64,000 nt of DNA from positions 62,001 through 126,000 of the forward strand of contig JAUWYL010000002.1 of assembly GCA_030615855.1 (NCBI GenBank), given 5' to 3'. Source of the stretch: a bacterium. GTDB lineage: Bacteria > UBP18 > UBA7526. Shown here piece after piece: positions 26,383-35,036 of the stretch (position 1 is its first letter; every line of letters begins with the position of its first letter). The position numbers and the translations under genes were made by a program. Below the pieces are notes generated by a model. It searched no databases. It had not been told where the DNA came from and was given only the letters and a program-made list of their open reading frames with translations.

Positions 26383-27384
26383 CTAATTCTCCATACCATA
26401 CTGCTTCTTATAGAACTCTTCTGCCTTCTCTTTTAATCTCTTCCACCAAGATTCATTATTTCTATACCAGTCAACCGTCTCTTTTAAAGCCTTTTCAAAA
26501 TTATGTTCTGGCTCCCAACCCAACTTCCTTATTTTACTGGAATCTAGGGAGTACCTCCGATCGTGACCTGGTCTGTCCTTCACCTTCCTGATTAGGTCTT
26601 CACTCTTACCCAATATTTTAAGGACTGATTTGGTAATCTCAATGTTTGTTCTTTCGTTATCTGCTCCCACATTGTATATCTCGCCTATCTCTCCTTTATG
26701 GAGGATGAGATCGATTGCTCGGCAATTATCTAGGGCGTAGAGCCAGTCTCTGACATTCATACCATCTCCATATAAAGGAAGGAGCTTATTCTCTAAGGCG
26801 TTGGTAATGAAAAGGGGTATCAATTTCTCAGGAAACTGGTAATGTCCGTAGTTATTTGAGGAACGGGTAATAATCATGGGAAGTTTGTAGGTAGTAAAAT
26901 AAGATAGGCAGAGGAGGTCAGCGCTTGCCTTGCTCGCCGCATAGGGACTGGAGGGATTGAGAGGGTCGGTTTCTTTAAAAGAGCCTTTCTCAATGCTTCC
27001 GTAGACTTCATCAGTACTAATCTGAATATATCTGTTAATCTTATATCTCCTGGCAGCCTCTAAGAGAGTATAAGTTCCATAGATATCTGTTCGGATAAAG
27101 GATTCTGGTTCCAGGATGGAACGGTCCACATGTGACTCGGCAGCGAAATTCAAAATCGTATCAACTCTTTCTTTGACTACACTATCTACTACTTTTTTAT
27201 CGCGGATGTCTCCTTTGATGAATCTATAATTTGGATTTTTCTCCACATCTCTTAAATTTTCAAGGTTCCCAGAATAGGTTAATTTATCAAGATTAGTAAT
27301 TTCATAATCTGGGTATTTTCCCAAGAGATATCTAATGAAGTTAGACCCAATAAACCCCGCACCACCAGTGACTAGAATTCTCAT
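26383..27384 (-). CDS. rmlB: dTDP-glucose 4,6-dehydratase
   Basis: The protein begins MRILVTGGAGFIGSNFIRYL and has NFAAESHVDRSI near 80, STDEVYGSIEKG near 125 and the catalytic YAASKASADLL near 150. The Asp-Glu pair in STDEVYG and the motif RSSNNYGHYQFPEK are diagnostic of RmlB. It makes dTDP-4-keto-6-deoxyglucose, used by RmlC and RmlD encoded beside it. The ATG at 27384 lies 6 nt behind GGAAG, a better distance than the ATG two codons upstream. Confidence 0.93.
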   Translation of the reverse strand: MRILVTGGAGFIGSNFIRYLLGKYPDYEITNLDKLTYSGNLENLRDVEKNPNYRFIKGDIRDKKVVDSVVKERVDTILNFAAESHVDRSILEPESFIRTDIYGTYTLLEAARRYKINRYIQISTDEVYGSIEKGSFKETDPLNPSSPYAASKASADLLCLSYFTTYKLPMIITRSSNNYGHYQFPEKLIPLFITNALENKLLPLYGDGMNVRDWLYALDNCRAIDLILHKGEIGEIYNVGADNERTNIEITKSVLKILGKSEDLIRKVKDRPGHDRRYSLDSSKIRKLGWEPEHNFEKALKETVDWYRNNESWWKRLKEKAEEFYKKQYGMEN

Positions 27385-27511
27385 CTGCATCTTCCTTTAA
27401 TCAAATTTAGAAATATAGAGATATTGTCTACCTTTAAAAAGGGTTGGGGCGGGGTGAAGCCACATCCCCCAGTTACCAATATTTTCTTTCTATCTGCGTA
27501 ATCCGTTGTAC

Positions 27512-27973
27512 TCACCATCCTTTTCTTCCTTTCCACTTCTCATAGGGGACGGAGGGATCGTCCAGAGATAAACGATGCTCATCTGGCTTCTGATAATCAT
27601 AGAGATGGGTTGGAATATTTAAAAGCCAGCAATCTTCATTCCCCAAGTTCTCTATCCCATGAACTACTAAAGGCGGGATACTTAAGACCACCAGATTATC
27701 TTCACCAATGTCATACTCCTCGACCTGGCCAAAGGTAGGGGAATCCTTGCGGCCATCATATAAGACTATCCTTCCTTTCCCTTTTATGAGACAGAAGTTA
27801 TCTGTCTGTATCTTATGGTAATGCCACCCTTTAATCCATCCTGGCTTGCACTTGCTGATATAGACCTGACCGAACTTCTCGAATATCTCATCATCTGAGC
27901 GCAGAATCTCAAATAATGCTCCCCTTTCATCCTCTAAAACTTTGAGTCTTTTAATCTTTACTCCCTCAATCAT
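27512..27973 (-). CDS. rmlC: dTDP-4-dehydrorhamnose 3,5-epimerase family cupin
   Basis: The 153-residue protein is a cupin. It has VLEDERGALFEILRSDD near 10, WIKGWHYHKIQTDNFCLIKG near 47 with the catalytic His, VLYDGRKDSPTFG near 70 and IPPLVVHGIENL near 100. Length is shorter than the classical 180-residue RmlC but usual for the family found in such clusters. It epimerises C3 and C5 of the keto-sugar between RmlB and RmlD. The ATG at 27973 has GAGGAAGG about 5 nt upstream, so I reject the start 27 nt further out. A 127-nt gap without a gene separates it from rmlB. Confidence 0.82.
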   Translation of the reverse strand: MIEGVKIKRLKVLEDERGALFEILRSDDEIFEKFGQVYISKCKPGWIKGWHYHKIQTDNFCLIKGKGRIVLYDGRKDSPTFGQVEEYDIGEDNLVVLSIPPLVVHGIENLGNEDCWLLNIPTHLYDYQKPDEHRLSLDDPSVPYEKWKGRKGW

Positions 27974-28004
27974 CTTACCTTCCTCTTTCGCTTCGCTCAA
28001 TCGT

Positions 28005-28095
28005 CGGAGTAGGAAAGTACAAAAGTATAAGAGTAAATAAGTAAAGAGATGATGGACTACTTACTTTCCTACTTTCCTACTTTTATACTTTCTTA
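28005..28095. repeat. Inverted AGTAAG/CTTACT repeats between rmlA and rmlC
   Basis: The gap contains GTAGGAAAGTACAAAAGTAT units on one side and their inverted counterparts (CTACTTTCCTACTTTTATAC) on the other, around 28030-28060. The two halves could form a hairpin of about 20 imperfect pairs. No T-run follows on the minus strand, so I do not call a terminator. Confidence 0.6.
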
Positions 28096-28097
28096 CT

Positions 28098-29162
28098 CTA
28101 CAATACTTCCAGTCTGCTTCTGTCCCCTAAAGTAAATCTATAGCTCTGCGGTTTGGCCTTGGTTTTGGAGATAGAGACTTCTTTTCCAATGAGGCTCTCG
28201 TTTATCCTTCCTGAGATGCTATCGATACTACTCTCCTCCAAGATGATGCTATGTTCGATTTCACTATTTCTTATTGTCGTTCCCCAGTAGATGGAGGTAA
28301 AGGGACCGATGTAGGAGTTGATTATCCTACTTCTTTTACCGATGATCGCTGGACCACGGATGACGCTATTGATTATTCGGGCTCCTTTTTCAACGACTAC
28401 TCTTCCTGTGATCCTGGAATCCCCATCTACCTTACCTTCGATCTTGGTCGACATGGATTCCAGGATAAGACGATTGGCTTCTAAGACATCCTCCACCTTA
28501 CCCGTATCCTTCCACCATCCCTGAATAATGTGAGAACAGACCTTATACTCTTTATCAATTAAATACTGAATGGCATCTGTTATTTCATACTCCTTCCTCC
28601 AGGAAGGTCTGATATTATTTACTGCCTCAAAGATGTTTTTATCGAACATATAGACCCCTACTAAGGCCAGGTCGCTCTTTGGTTTTTTCGGCTTCTCAGT
28701 CAGTCTGACTATCTTCCCTTTCTCCAATTCCGCCACCCCAAATCTCTCAGGCTCCCTTACCCTGGAGAGCAGGATTAAAGCATTCAGTTTCTTACCCTTA
28801 AACTCCCGCACCAAAGAGGTAATCCCTTCCTTAATCAGATTGTCCCCTAAATACATCACAAAGGGTTCATCCCTAAGATATCTTTGGGATATCTTCACTG
28901 CATGAGCCAGTCCCAGGGGTGCCTCCTGCTCAATGTAAGTCACTTTCAGACCCCACTTCTTTCCCGTACCAACCGCTTCTTTTATCTCCTCCTTTGTCTC
29001 TCCCACAACAATACCTATATCCTTTATCCTGGCATCAGCAATGGCCTCCAATCCATAGAAGAGGATGGGTTTATTGGCAATAGGAATGAGCTGTTTTGCT
29101 CCGGTATGAGTGATGGGCCGCAGCCTCGTTCCCCTTCCTCCACTCAATACTAACGCTTTCAT
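28098..29162 (-). CDS. rmlA: Glucose-1-phosphate thymidylyltransferase, long form
   Basis: The 354-residue protein begins MKALVLSGGRGTRLRPITHT, the NTP-binding signature, then LAHAVKISQRYL near 90 and VMYLGDNLI near 105. The last 115 residues are a left-handed beta-helix of hexapeptide repeats (GDSRITGRVVVEKGA, GKRSRIINSYIG). This C-terminal extension places it with the long RmlA group common in Actinobacteria and some archaea. It makes dTDP-glucose. The ATG at 29162 follows GGGGGAG at 5 nt. Confidence 0.9.
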   Translation of the reverse strand: MKALVLSGGRGTRLRPITHTGAKQLIPIANKPILFYGLEAIADARIKDIGIVVGETKEEIKEAVGTGKKWGLKVTYIEQEAPLGLAHAVKISQRYLRDEPFVMYLGDNLIKEGITSLVREFKGKKLNALILLSRVREPERFGVAELEKGKIVRLTEKPKKPKSDLALVGVYMFDKNIFEAVNNIRPSWRKEYEITDAIQYLIDKEYKVCSHIIQGWWKDTGKVEDVLEANRLILESMSTKIEGKVDGDSRITGRVVVEKGARIINSVIRGPAIIGKRSRIINSYIGPFTSIYWGTTIRNSEIEHSIILEESSIDSISGRINESLIGKEVSISKTKAKPQSYRFTLGDRSRLEVL

Positions 29163-29311
29163 ATCTCCCCCCGCAAACACAGATGGACACAGATAGGTTA
29201 CAGATTCACACAGATCACAGATTTGATATTAATGGACTATATCGCCCAAGATCAAAAATCCAGCCCCTACTAACCCCTTCTAATTCTTCCTAATCCCTAC
29301 TAACCCTTGTT
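29163..29311. repeat. CACAGAT heptamer repeats upstream of rmlA
   Basis: The gap contains ACACAGATGGACACAGATAG-type units and CCCTACTAACCC units. Related ACACGGAT/ATCCGTG units occur at 47707-47855, 49060-49093 and 56745-56775. I see no gene; the ribosome binding site of rmlA is at the left end. Confidence 0.7.
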
Positions 29312-30265
29312 TTATGCTCTTTCTCTCCAGTAATCCAGTAGATCCTCAAGGGTTTTCTCAAAGGGTATCTCTGGCTTCCAGCCCGTTGCTTCCCTAAACT
29401 TTGTACTGTCTCCCACAAGTACCGGCACATCGGATGGTCTCATCCTCTTGGGATCTTCCTTTATCTCTATCTTCTCCTTTGTTAGTTTCAATAATATATT
29501 TAGGACTTCCTTAATCTTCCATCCCTTACCAGAACAGATATTATAGACCTCTCCTGGCTTCCCTTTCTCTGTGGCCAGCCAATAGGCCTTTACCATATCG
29601 CGAACATCAGTAAAATCCCTTATCGCCTCCAGATTGCCCACGTGGATGACTGGCTCCTGCTTCTTCTTCTCGATCTTAGCGATCTGTTTGGCGAAGTCAC
29701 TACAAACGAAGACCTCTCCCCGGCGGGGCCCGCAATGATTGAAACCTCTTGTTCTAATAATGTTCAGTCCATAACTTTTATAGTATTGATAACCCAGTAG
29801 GTCCTGTCCCACCTTACTTACCGCATAGGGAGATAAGGGTCTCAAAGGATTGGTCTCTTTAACAGGTAGTTCATCCTCCTCCACCAGGCCATACTCCTCC
29901 GAGCTTCCTGCGATCTGGATAACAGGATTTATTTCCAATTCCCTCACCGCCTCAAAGACATTTAATTCTCCAATGATGTTAGTGGTTAGTGTCTCTTGAG
30001 GAGCATGCCAGGAGGTAGGAACAAAGGACTGGGCAGCAAGATGGAATATTTTGTCCGGTTTTATCTTCTCAATAAGTTTTTTAACCGAGGAGGCATCCCG
30101 AATATCACAGCCCATCAAGGCTATCCTGTTCTTAATATGCTCTATATTTTCTGTCTTCGATCTCCACCTCTCAATCCCGTAGATCTCGATATCTCCCTTC
30201 TTTAACAAGAAGTCTGCCAGGTGGCTTCCTACAAATCCAGTAATTCCCGTAATCAGAACCCTCAT
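29312..30265 (-). CDS. GDP-mannose 4,6-dehydratase-family SDR (GDP-6-deoxymannose type)
   Basis: The 317-residue protein begins MRVLITGITGFVGSHLADFL and has FHLAAQSFVPTSWHAPQETL near 75, AGSSEEYGLVEEDELP near 120, the catalytic YAVSK near 147 and RTRGFNHCGPRRGEVFV near 170. FVPTSW and FNHTGPRRGEVFV-like motifs are typical of the GMD/RMD branch that works on GDP-mannose derivatives. It could be the dehydratase or the 4-reductase of GDP-D-rhamnose synthesis. A second dehydratase-like gene lies at 7223-8305. It is 2 nt from ugd. Confidence 0.75.
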   Translation of the reverse strand: MRVLITGITGFVGSHLADFLLKKGDIEIYGIERWRSKTENIEHIKNRIALMGCDIRDASSVKKLIEKIKPDKIFHLAAQSFVPTSWHAPQETLTTNIIGELNVFEAVRELEINPVIQIAGSSEEYGLVEEDELPVKETNPLRPLSPYAVSKVGQDLLGYQYYKSYGLNIIRTRGFNHCGPRRGEVFVCSDFAKQIAKIEKKKQEPVIHVGNLEAIRDFTDVRDMVKAYWLATEKGKPGEVYNICSGKGWKIKEVLNILLKLTKEKIEIKEDPKRMRPSDVPVLVGDSTKFREATGWKPEIPFEKTLEDLLDYWRERA

Positions 30266-30267
30266 TC

Positions 30268-31557
30268 CTACCTCCCTATTCCTTGGTATTTGAAACCCAT
30301 TTTCTTCATTTCTTCTGGCTCATAGATATTCCTTCCATCAATAATGACTGGTATTTTGAGTAATCTTTTAATCTTCTTTAAATCCAATTCCTTAAACTCA
30401 TTCCACTCTGTCAGGATGACCAAACAATCGCTCTTTTTAGCCACCTCATAGGCATCCTGGCAGAACTCGACTCTCTTTAAGATCTGTTTTGCCTTTTCCA
30501 TGGCCGCAGGATCAAAGGCCTTTATTCTCGCTCCCTCTTTCTGTAGGGCTTTAATAATATCTAAGGAAGGAGCATATCTTAAATCATCAGTATTGGGCTT
30601 AAAGGAAAGCCCCAGGATGCCTATGGTCTTATGGTTCAGGTTCCAAAGGGTCTTCTCTATCTTCTTTACTATAAGCCTCTTCTGGGCCTCGTTTATTCTC
30701 TCCACTTCCTTTAAAAGGTTGAAATTATATCCTAACTTCTGGGCAATATGTCGGAAAGCAGCCAAGTCCTTTGGGAAGCAGAATCCTCCAAAGCCTATCC
30801 CAGCGTTCAGGAAGGCCCTTCCGATCCTCTTATCATAGCCCATGCCCTCTGCCACCTGTAATACATCTGCTCCGGTCTTCTCACAGAGATTGGCCACAGC
30901 ATTGATGAAGGATATCTTGGTAGCTAAGAAGGCATTAGAGGCATGCTTTATTATCTCAGCACTCTTTATATCAGTAATTATAATAGGTGCTTTTAATGGC
31001 TTATATAATTCAGTCATGATCTTTTCTGCCCTTTTGCTCTCTATTCCTAAGACGATCCGGTCGGGATTCATGAAGTCATGGATTGCCGAGCCCTCCTTTA
31101 AGAACTCTGGGTTCGAAACCACATCAAAGGGAACTTTCTTCCTGTTATTGATCTTAATGGTATGCTTCACCCACTCCCCGGTCTCTACGGGAACGGTACT
31201 CTTCTCCACAATGACCTTGTAACTTTTCATATTCTTTGCGATCTCTTTGGAGACCGCCTCCACATAGGATAAATCCGCCTCCCCGCCCTTCTTGGGTGGA
31301 GTACCAACAGCGATGAAGATGACCTTTGATTTTCTCACCCCCTCCTCTATACTGGTAGTAAAGGATAGTCTCTTCTCTTTAACATTTCTTTTGACCAGTT
31401 CCTCCAGTCCTGGTTCATAGATGGGCATAATATTCTTCTTTAAGAGTCTAATCTTCTCCTCATCATTATCGACGCAGATGACCTTATTTCCTAAATCAGC
31501 AAAACAGGTTCCAGTAACCAAGCCAACATATCCCGAACCAATAACTGCAATATTCAT
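30268..31557 (-). CDS. ugd: UDP-glucose 6-dehydrogenase
   Basis: The protein begins MNIAVIGSGYVGLVTGTCFA (NAD loop), has AVGTPPKKGGEADLSYV near 85, a substrate-binding EKSTVPVETG near 117, and GIGFGGFCFPKDL near 255 with the catalytic Cys. It oxidises UDP-glucose to UDP-glucuronate, the substrate of the UDP-xylose synthase downstream. The ATG at 31557 has AGGAGGGGCGGG upstream, so I reject the start 24 nt further out. It is the first gene behind the promoter at 31684-31712 and so heads the glycan unit. Confidence 0.93.
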   Translation of the reverse strand: MNIAVIGSGYVGLVTGTCFADLGNKVICVDNDEEKIRLLKKNIMPIYEPGLEELVKRNVKEKRLSFTTSIEEGVRKSKVIFIAVGTPPKKGGEADLSYVEAVSKEIAKNMKSYKVIVEKSTVPVETGEWVKHTIKINNRKKVPFDVVSNPEFLKEGSAIHDFMNPDRIVLGIESKRAEKIMTELYKPLKAPIIITDIKSAEIIKHASNAFLATKISFINAVANLCEKTGADVLQVAEGMGYDKRIGRAFLNAGIGFGGFCFPKDLAAFRHIAQKLGYNFNLLKEVERINEAQKRLIVKKIEKTLWNLNHKTIGILGLSFKPNTDDLRYAPSLDIIKALQKEGARIKAFDPAAMEKAKQILKRVEFCQDAYEVAKKSDCLVILTEWNEFKELDLKKIKRLLKIPVIIDGRNIYEPEEMKKMGFKYQGIGR

Positions 31558-31683
31558 CCCGCCCCTCCTTCTATGGTGCAATTTGCTATTTTAAGCAGTA
31601 TATGATTATTCTTACTATATCGATTTCGCAACGAATTACAAAGAGGGGCGGGATACATTTTGTATATCTCCATTTAAACTATC

Positions 31684-31712
31684 AATATAGCACATATAAG
31701 CCCTTTTGTCAA
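31684..31712 (-). promoter_or_regulatory. Sigma-70-type promoter for the glycan unit
   Basis: On the minus strand TTGACA (31712-31707) and TATATT (31689-31684) are separated by 17 nt. This is a near-consensus housekeeping promoter. It starts 4 nt behind the lptD stop and points at ugd, whose ATG lies about 127 nt downstream. It is the only strong promoter I recognise for the genes from ugd down to the phosphonate cluster. Confidence 0.8.
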
Positions 31713-31715
31713 ATT

Positions 31716-33845
31716 TTAGAATACTCCCTTCTCCTTGCCCTTCTCAATCTCCTTATCGAGTTGGTGCTGATGTCCTACCTTCAGTCCCGGGAACTCCTTT
31801 ATGTTGAACTGGAGCCAGACCTTATGTTCCTCTAACTCAAGATAGGCCCTCTCCTTATAACGATAAGAAAAGGTTATCTCCCAGCAGTGGAGATCCCGCC
31901 AGAGCTCTGCCCCTACATCCCTCAATTCAAAGTCGCGGTCTAAAGGATCCTGCCGAAACCTATTCGATACCGTCAATCTCCACTTCTTCTTCCTATCCAA
32001 CCAGAACCTCGCTCCACTGAATAGGTGTTGGACATCATTAGAAATGTTATCAGCATCAGAGCCCTGGGTAAATCGGTGGCCAAAGTAGAAAGAGGTATAT
32101 CTATTGGGGACGATTTCAAACCTATTGCCCAGGTTGGTCATCTTATTCACCCCACCGATGCTATATCCTGCATCAAGATCATACTCCAGGCATTTGGCAG
32201 GCCAGAGGCTTAGATCAAGTCTTATCTTATCCCAATGCTTTTCTTCTTTCTTAAGGTCATAGAGGGTAGAGAGTTTTACTTTTAACCTCTTGGGGGGAAG
32301 TTGTAGCCTGAAAGCACCCTCTACCTGGCTTACTCCCGCCCCGGGATCAAAGGAGACATCGGTAGGCTCATGGACATTCTGAGAGTACTTGTAGACTATA
32401 TCATTCTGAAGATACCTAGTAATCCTGGTATTCAGCCTCCCAATCCCCTCATAGGTACCCCAATAGATATCGTCCTTATTCAATTTACTTGTCTGGTCAT
32501 AGAAGTGTTGGGTATAGCCCCCCGTAAGAGAAGCCCCCATCCTGGGTCCCAGTTTGATAGGAGTAGTGAGATGCTGGGCAAGGTTTGCATTCCAACCTGT
32601 GAACCCCTGAGTCTTAGTATAGAGGCTCGTTGCCTGAACCTTTCCCTTATAGTAGAGAGGAAGACGACCAATGTTTATATAGCTACTCCCCAGGGTCAGT
32701 TCGGGAAGCTTCTGTTCTTGCTTACCAAACTTCTCGGTGCTGGGGTCCCAGGACTCCTTGAGGTGTCCCACACCCCTCATATAATAGCGGGGCTTGGTCC
32801 TGGTTACTGCCCCATAATAGTTAAGTTCCCTGGTCACCCTCTCCCTTGCCCCTGGCTCGTACTCTCTATTGAACTCGTCAACGCTCACATAGTCAACATA
32901 GGCTAAAGCACTTACATCCTTTGGTAGAGAGTGAGAATAGCGTAACTGGGCCTTATACCTCTCAGTGATTGCTCCTGGCTCCCGATAGTATTCACCATCA
33001 TCGAACTTCTTTATCTCATGCTCCTTAATGTGGTAGCCATATAGAGTCCCGCTTCCCACATCCTTTCCTTTCCGCGAGATGGTATATTTATACCCTAATC
33101 CCTTCCCCCAGCCTGCTCTTCCTAAGTAGTCGCCATATAATGTTCCCCGGGAGCGATAGACCTTCCTCCAGGCCTGGGGGCGGAAATAGAAGTTATATCT
33201 GCTCTCCACCGTCCAGCCTCTTTTATTATCCTCACCAGGAACGATCACCCATCCATAGGGAACCCCAGTAAGGGAGCGAGTATAGAAAGGGAGATATAAG
33301 AGAGGCGCCTTTCCTAAGAAAAAGACCGCATTGTAAAGCCATATCCTATTCTCCAGACGTACATAGGCCGGATGGGCCCAGAAATGATAGTGAGGGGAAG
33401 GGTGCTCACAGGTAGTGAAGATGCCTCTCTTGACTTTATATTTATCCTCTTCTAACTTGATCATCTCCTTTCCTTTGAAGTACCAGGGATCGGCATAGGT
33501 CGATCCCGGAAAACCGGCCACCTTCTTTATCTCCCCCTTCTTGGTCTTTGTACTATAGGTAATGGAGGTCCCTCTTATCTCCCTTATCCCATCCCAGAGG
33601 GAGGCATGCCCCTCGGCAACCGTCTCACCAGTTTTTAGGTTCATCTTTACCAGATCCGCCTCTAAGACAGTGTACTTCTGGGTCATCTTTACATTTCCAA
33701 TGGCAACGATAATCCCCTCTTCTCGTAGGTATTCTATATAATCTGCCTCACAGTAGATGGGCTCCTCTTCTTCCTGAGCCATGAGAGAAGAGGCAAAGAG
33801 AATCAAAATAACGATAACAGATAGGATAATTGCTTTAAATCTCAT
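31716..33845 (-). CDS. lptD: LPS-assembly protein LptD-like outer-membrane protein
   Basis: Residues 1-23 form a signal peptide (hydrophobic run ILSVIVILILFASS ending SLMAQE). An OstA/LptA-like beta-jellyroll follows (ADYIEYLREEGIIVAIGNVKM near 35, AEGHASLWDG near 77). From about residue 150 the sequence is rich in alternating aromatic/hydrophobic strands (YYRGVGHLKE, LYGDYLGRAGWGKGLGYKY), as in the LptD barrel. At 709 residues the size fits. It would insert LPS in the outer leaflet, so the cell is diderm. Conserved disulfide Cys pairs are not obvious. The gene stands apart from the glycan unit but just before it. Confidence 0.82.
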   Translation of the reverse strand: MRFKAIILSVIVILILFASSLMAQEEEEPIYCEADYIEYLREEGIIVAIGNVKMTQKYTVLEADLVKMNLKTGETVAEGHASLWDGIREIRGTSITYSTKTKKGEIKKVAGFPGSTYADPWYFKGKEMIKLEEDKYKVKRGIFTTCEHPSPHYHFWAHPAYVRLENRIWLYNAVFFLGKAPLLYLPFYTRSLTGVPYGWVIVPGEDNKRGWTVESRYNFYFRPQAWRKVYRSRGTLYGDYLGRAGWGKGLGYKYTISRKGKDVGSGTLYGYHIKEHEIKKFDDGEYYREPGAITERYKAQLRYSHSLPKDVSALAYVDYVSVDEFNREYEPGARERVTRELNYYGAVTRTKPRYYMRGVGHLKESWDPSTEKFGKQEQKLPELTLGSSYINIGRLPLYYKGKVQATSLYTKTQGFTGWNANLAQHLTTPIKLGPRMGASLTGGYTQHFYDQTSKLNKDDIYWGTYEGIGRLNTRITRYLQNDIVYKYSQNVHEPTDVSFDPGAGVSQVEGAFRLQLPPKRLKVKLSTLYDLKKEEKHWDKIRLDLSLWPAKCLEYDLDAGYSIGGVNKMTNLGNRFEIVPNRYTSFYFGHRFTQGSDADNISNDVQHLFSGARFWLDRKKKWRLTVSNRFRQDPLDRDFELRDVGAELWRDLHCWEITFSYRYKERAYLELEEHKVWLQFNIKEFPGLKVGHQHQLDKEIEKGKEKGVF

Positions 33846-33854
33846 ATTTTCACT

Positions 33855-34022
33855 TTAATCAGGCCACAAGTCTCATGTTTAGGAAGCGGTGAATCGGTGA
33901 GCCGGTGAATCGGAGACTTTCTCCGTTTCTCCCCTTCTCCGTTTCAACATTTTTACAGCCTGTAGCCTGGAGCCTGGAGCCTGTAGCCTGAAACCTGCAG
34001 CCTGAAGCCTGAAGCCTGCATC
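33855..34022. repeat. CAGCCTG/AGCCTGA heptamer repeats upstream of lptD
   Basis: The gap is filled with GGTGAATC units (33888-33910), TTTCTCCGTT units, then at least ten copies of AGCCTGA/AGCCTGT/AGCCTGG at 33957-34020. These heptamers create a spurious 61-codon frame (33859-34044) with repeats of RLQATG. I see no separate gene; any lptD promoter must lie in or behind these repeats. Confidence 0.8.
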
Positions 34023-34865
34023 TTATTTTGAGATCTTCTTCCAATCCGCCAAGAATTTTTCTACTCCTTCATCTGTTAAAGGATGCCTGATCAGTTTCTC
34101 AAGGACACTGAAGGGAATGGTAACTCCTCCTGCTCCAGATAAAGCCGCTTTCTCCACCTGAAGAGGACTCCTTATGCTCGCTACAATCACCTCTGTCTTG
34201 AAGCCATAGTTTTTATAAACCTGAACAATGTCCTTCACCATATCCATTCCCTCTTGGCCAATGTCATCCAATCTTCCCGCAAAAGGAAAGCAATAGGTAG
34301 CTCCTGCTTTGGCTGCCAAAAGTGCCTGAGAGGAAGAGAAGACTAAAGTTACCCCAGTCTTTATTCCCCCTTTACTTAGGATCTTTACCGCTTTTAGGCC
34401 CTCTGGGGTAATGGGGATTTTGACTATTATATTCTTATAGAGCTTAGCTAATTCCTCAGCCTCAGAGACAATCTTTCCTGCCTCAGTAGCTACTGGCTCC
34501 ACACTAATTGGTCCATCTATTATATTAGTAATCTCTTTGGTGAGAGCCTCAAGGTTTTTTCCCTCCTTTACTATGGATGAAGGGTTGGTCGTCACCCCAT
34601 CGATAAGCCCCCAATCTGTGGCTTTCTTTATCTCTTCTATATTGGCGGTATCAAGGAATATCTTCATTCCTTCCGCTTCCCTCTTCTTCTCTTTAATCGC
34701 TCCCCCATGGGTCCTCCTTAAGAGACCTTTTCCCTCCATCTCTTCCAGATCTCTCCTTATGGTAGAGGAAGAGACCTTCAACGATTTGCTCAACTCTTCC
34801 ACGCTAACTCTTCCCTGTTCTCTCAAAACCTTTAGTATCTCCTCCTGCCTTTGCTCATTAAACAT
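34023..34865 (-). CDS. DeoR-type HTH fused to a transaldolase/fructose-6-phosphate aldolase
   Basis: Residues 1-60 are a DeoR-family winged helix-turn-helix (MFNEQRQEEILKVLREQG, VSSSTIRRDLEEMEGKGLL). From residue 67 (MKIFLDTANIEEIKKATDWG) begins a complete TalC-type transaldolase of about 214 residues with the Schiff-base Lys in IIVKIPITPEGLKAVK and GRLDDIGQEGMDM. The domains are joined in one frame by a short charged linker (KEKKREAEG). DeoR proteins normally sense sugar phosphates through an isomerase-like domain; here an aldolase takes that place, so it could be an enzyme that regulates or a moonlighting fusion. An internal start at the second domain is possible. Confidence 0.85.
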   Translation of the reverse strand: MFNEQRQEEILKVLREQGRVSVEELSKSLKVSSSTIRRDLEEMEGKGLLRRTHGGAIKEKKREAEGMKIFLDTANIEEIKKATDWGLIDGVTTNPSSIVKEGKNLEALTKEITNIIDGPISVEPVATEAGKIVSEAEELAKLYKNIIVKIPITPEGLKAVKILSKGGIKTGVTLVFSSSQALLAAKAGATYCFPFAGRLDDIGQEGMDMVKDIVQVYKNYGFKTEVIVASIRSPLQVEKAALSGAGGVTIPFSVLEKLIRHPLTDEGVEKFLADWKKISK

Positions 34866-34917
34866 CTTGAACCTCCTGCTTAATCACGCTCATTTGGTCA
34901 AATTTCTAATAACTCAT

Positions 34918-34946
34918 ATAATATCACATATATATTCTGTAGTCAA
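34918..34946 (-). promoter_or_regulatory. Sigma-70-type promoter for the DeoR-transaldolase gene
   Basis: TTGACT (34946-34941) and TATTAT (34923-34918) lie 17 nt apart on the minus strand. The start codon at 34865 is about 50 nt behind the -10 box. Between them TTTGACCAAATGAGCG could hold an operator, but I see no perfect dyad. Confidence 0.75.
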
Positions 34947-34980
34947 ATTAAAACAAAAGCCCCCAAAAGAATGGGAGCTA
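34946..34980 (-). terminator. Intrinsic terminator behind folC
   Basis: On the minus strand AGCTCCC and GGGGGCT form a 7-bp stem with an 8-nt loop, followed by TTTTGTTTTAATTT. This is a good factor-independent terminator closing the trpB-trpA-folC unit. It abuts the promoter of the next gene. Confidence 0.8.
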
Positions 34981-34994
34981 AGATCTTTAAGGGT

Positions 34995-35030
34995 GAGGCA
35001 ATTTATGTTCGATCGAATACAAATTGCCTC
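34995..35030. repeat. 36-bp near-perfect palindrome behind folC
   Basis: GAGGCAATTT at the left end pairs with AAATTGCCTC at the right, and the centre (TTCGATCGAA) is also self-complementary. It starts 6 nt after the folC stop. It could be a second terminator stem without a T-run or a protein-binding site. Confidence 0.7.
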
Positions 35031-35036
35031 AAATCT

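Noticed and set aside
32370-32906. 178-codon plus-strand frame opposite lptD
   Set aside because: It is a shadow of the lptD frame without a start context or recognisable motif.
33859-34044. 61-codon frame on the minus strand before lptD
   Set aside because: It is the translation of AGCCTGA heptamer repeats (RLQATG repeats) and has no ribosome binding site or homology that I recognise.
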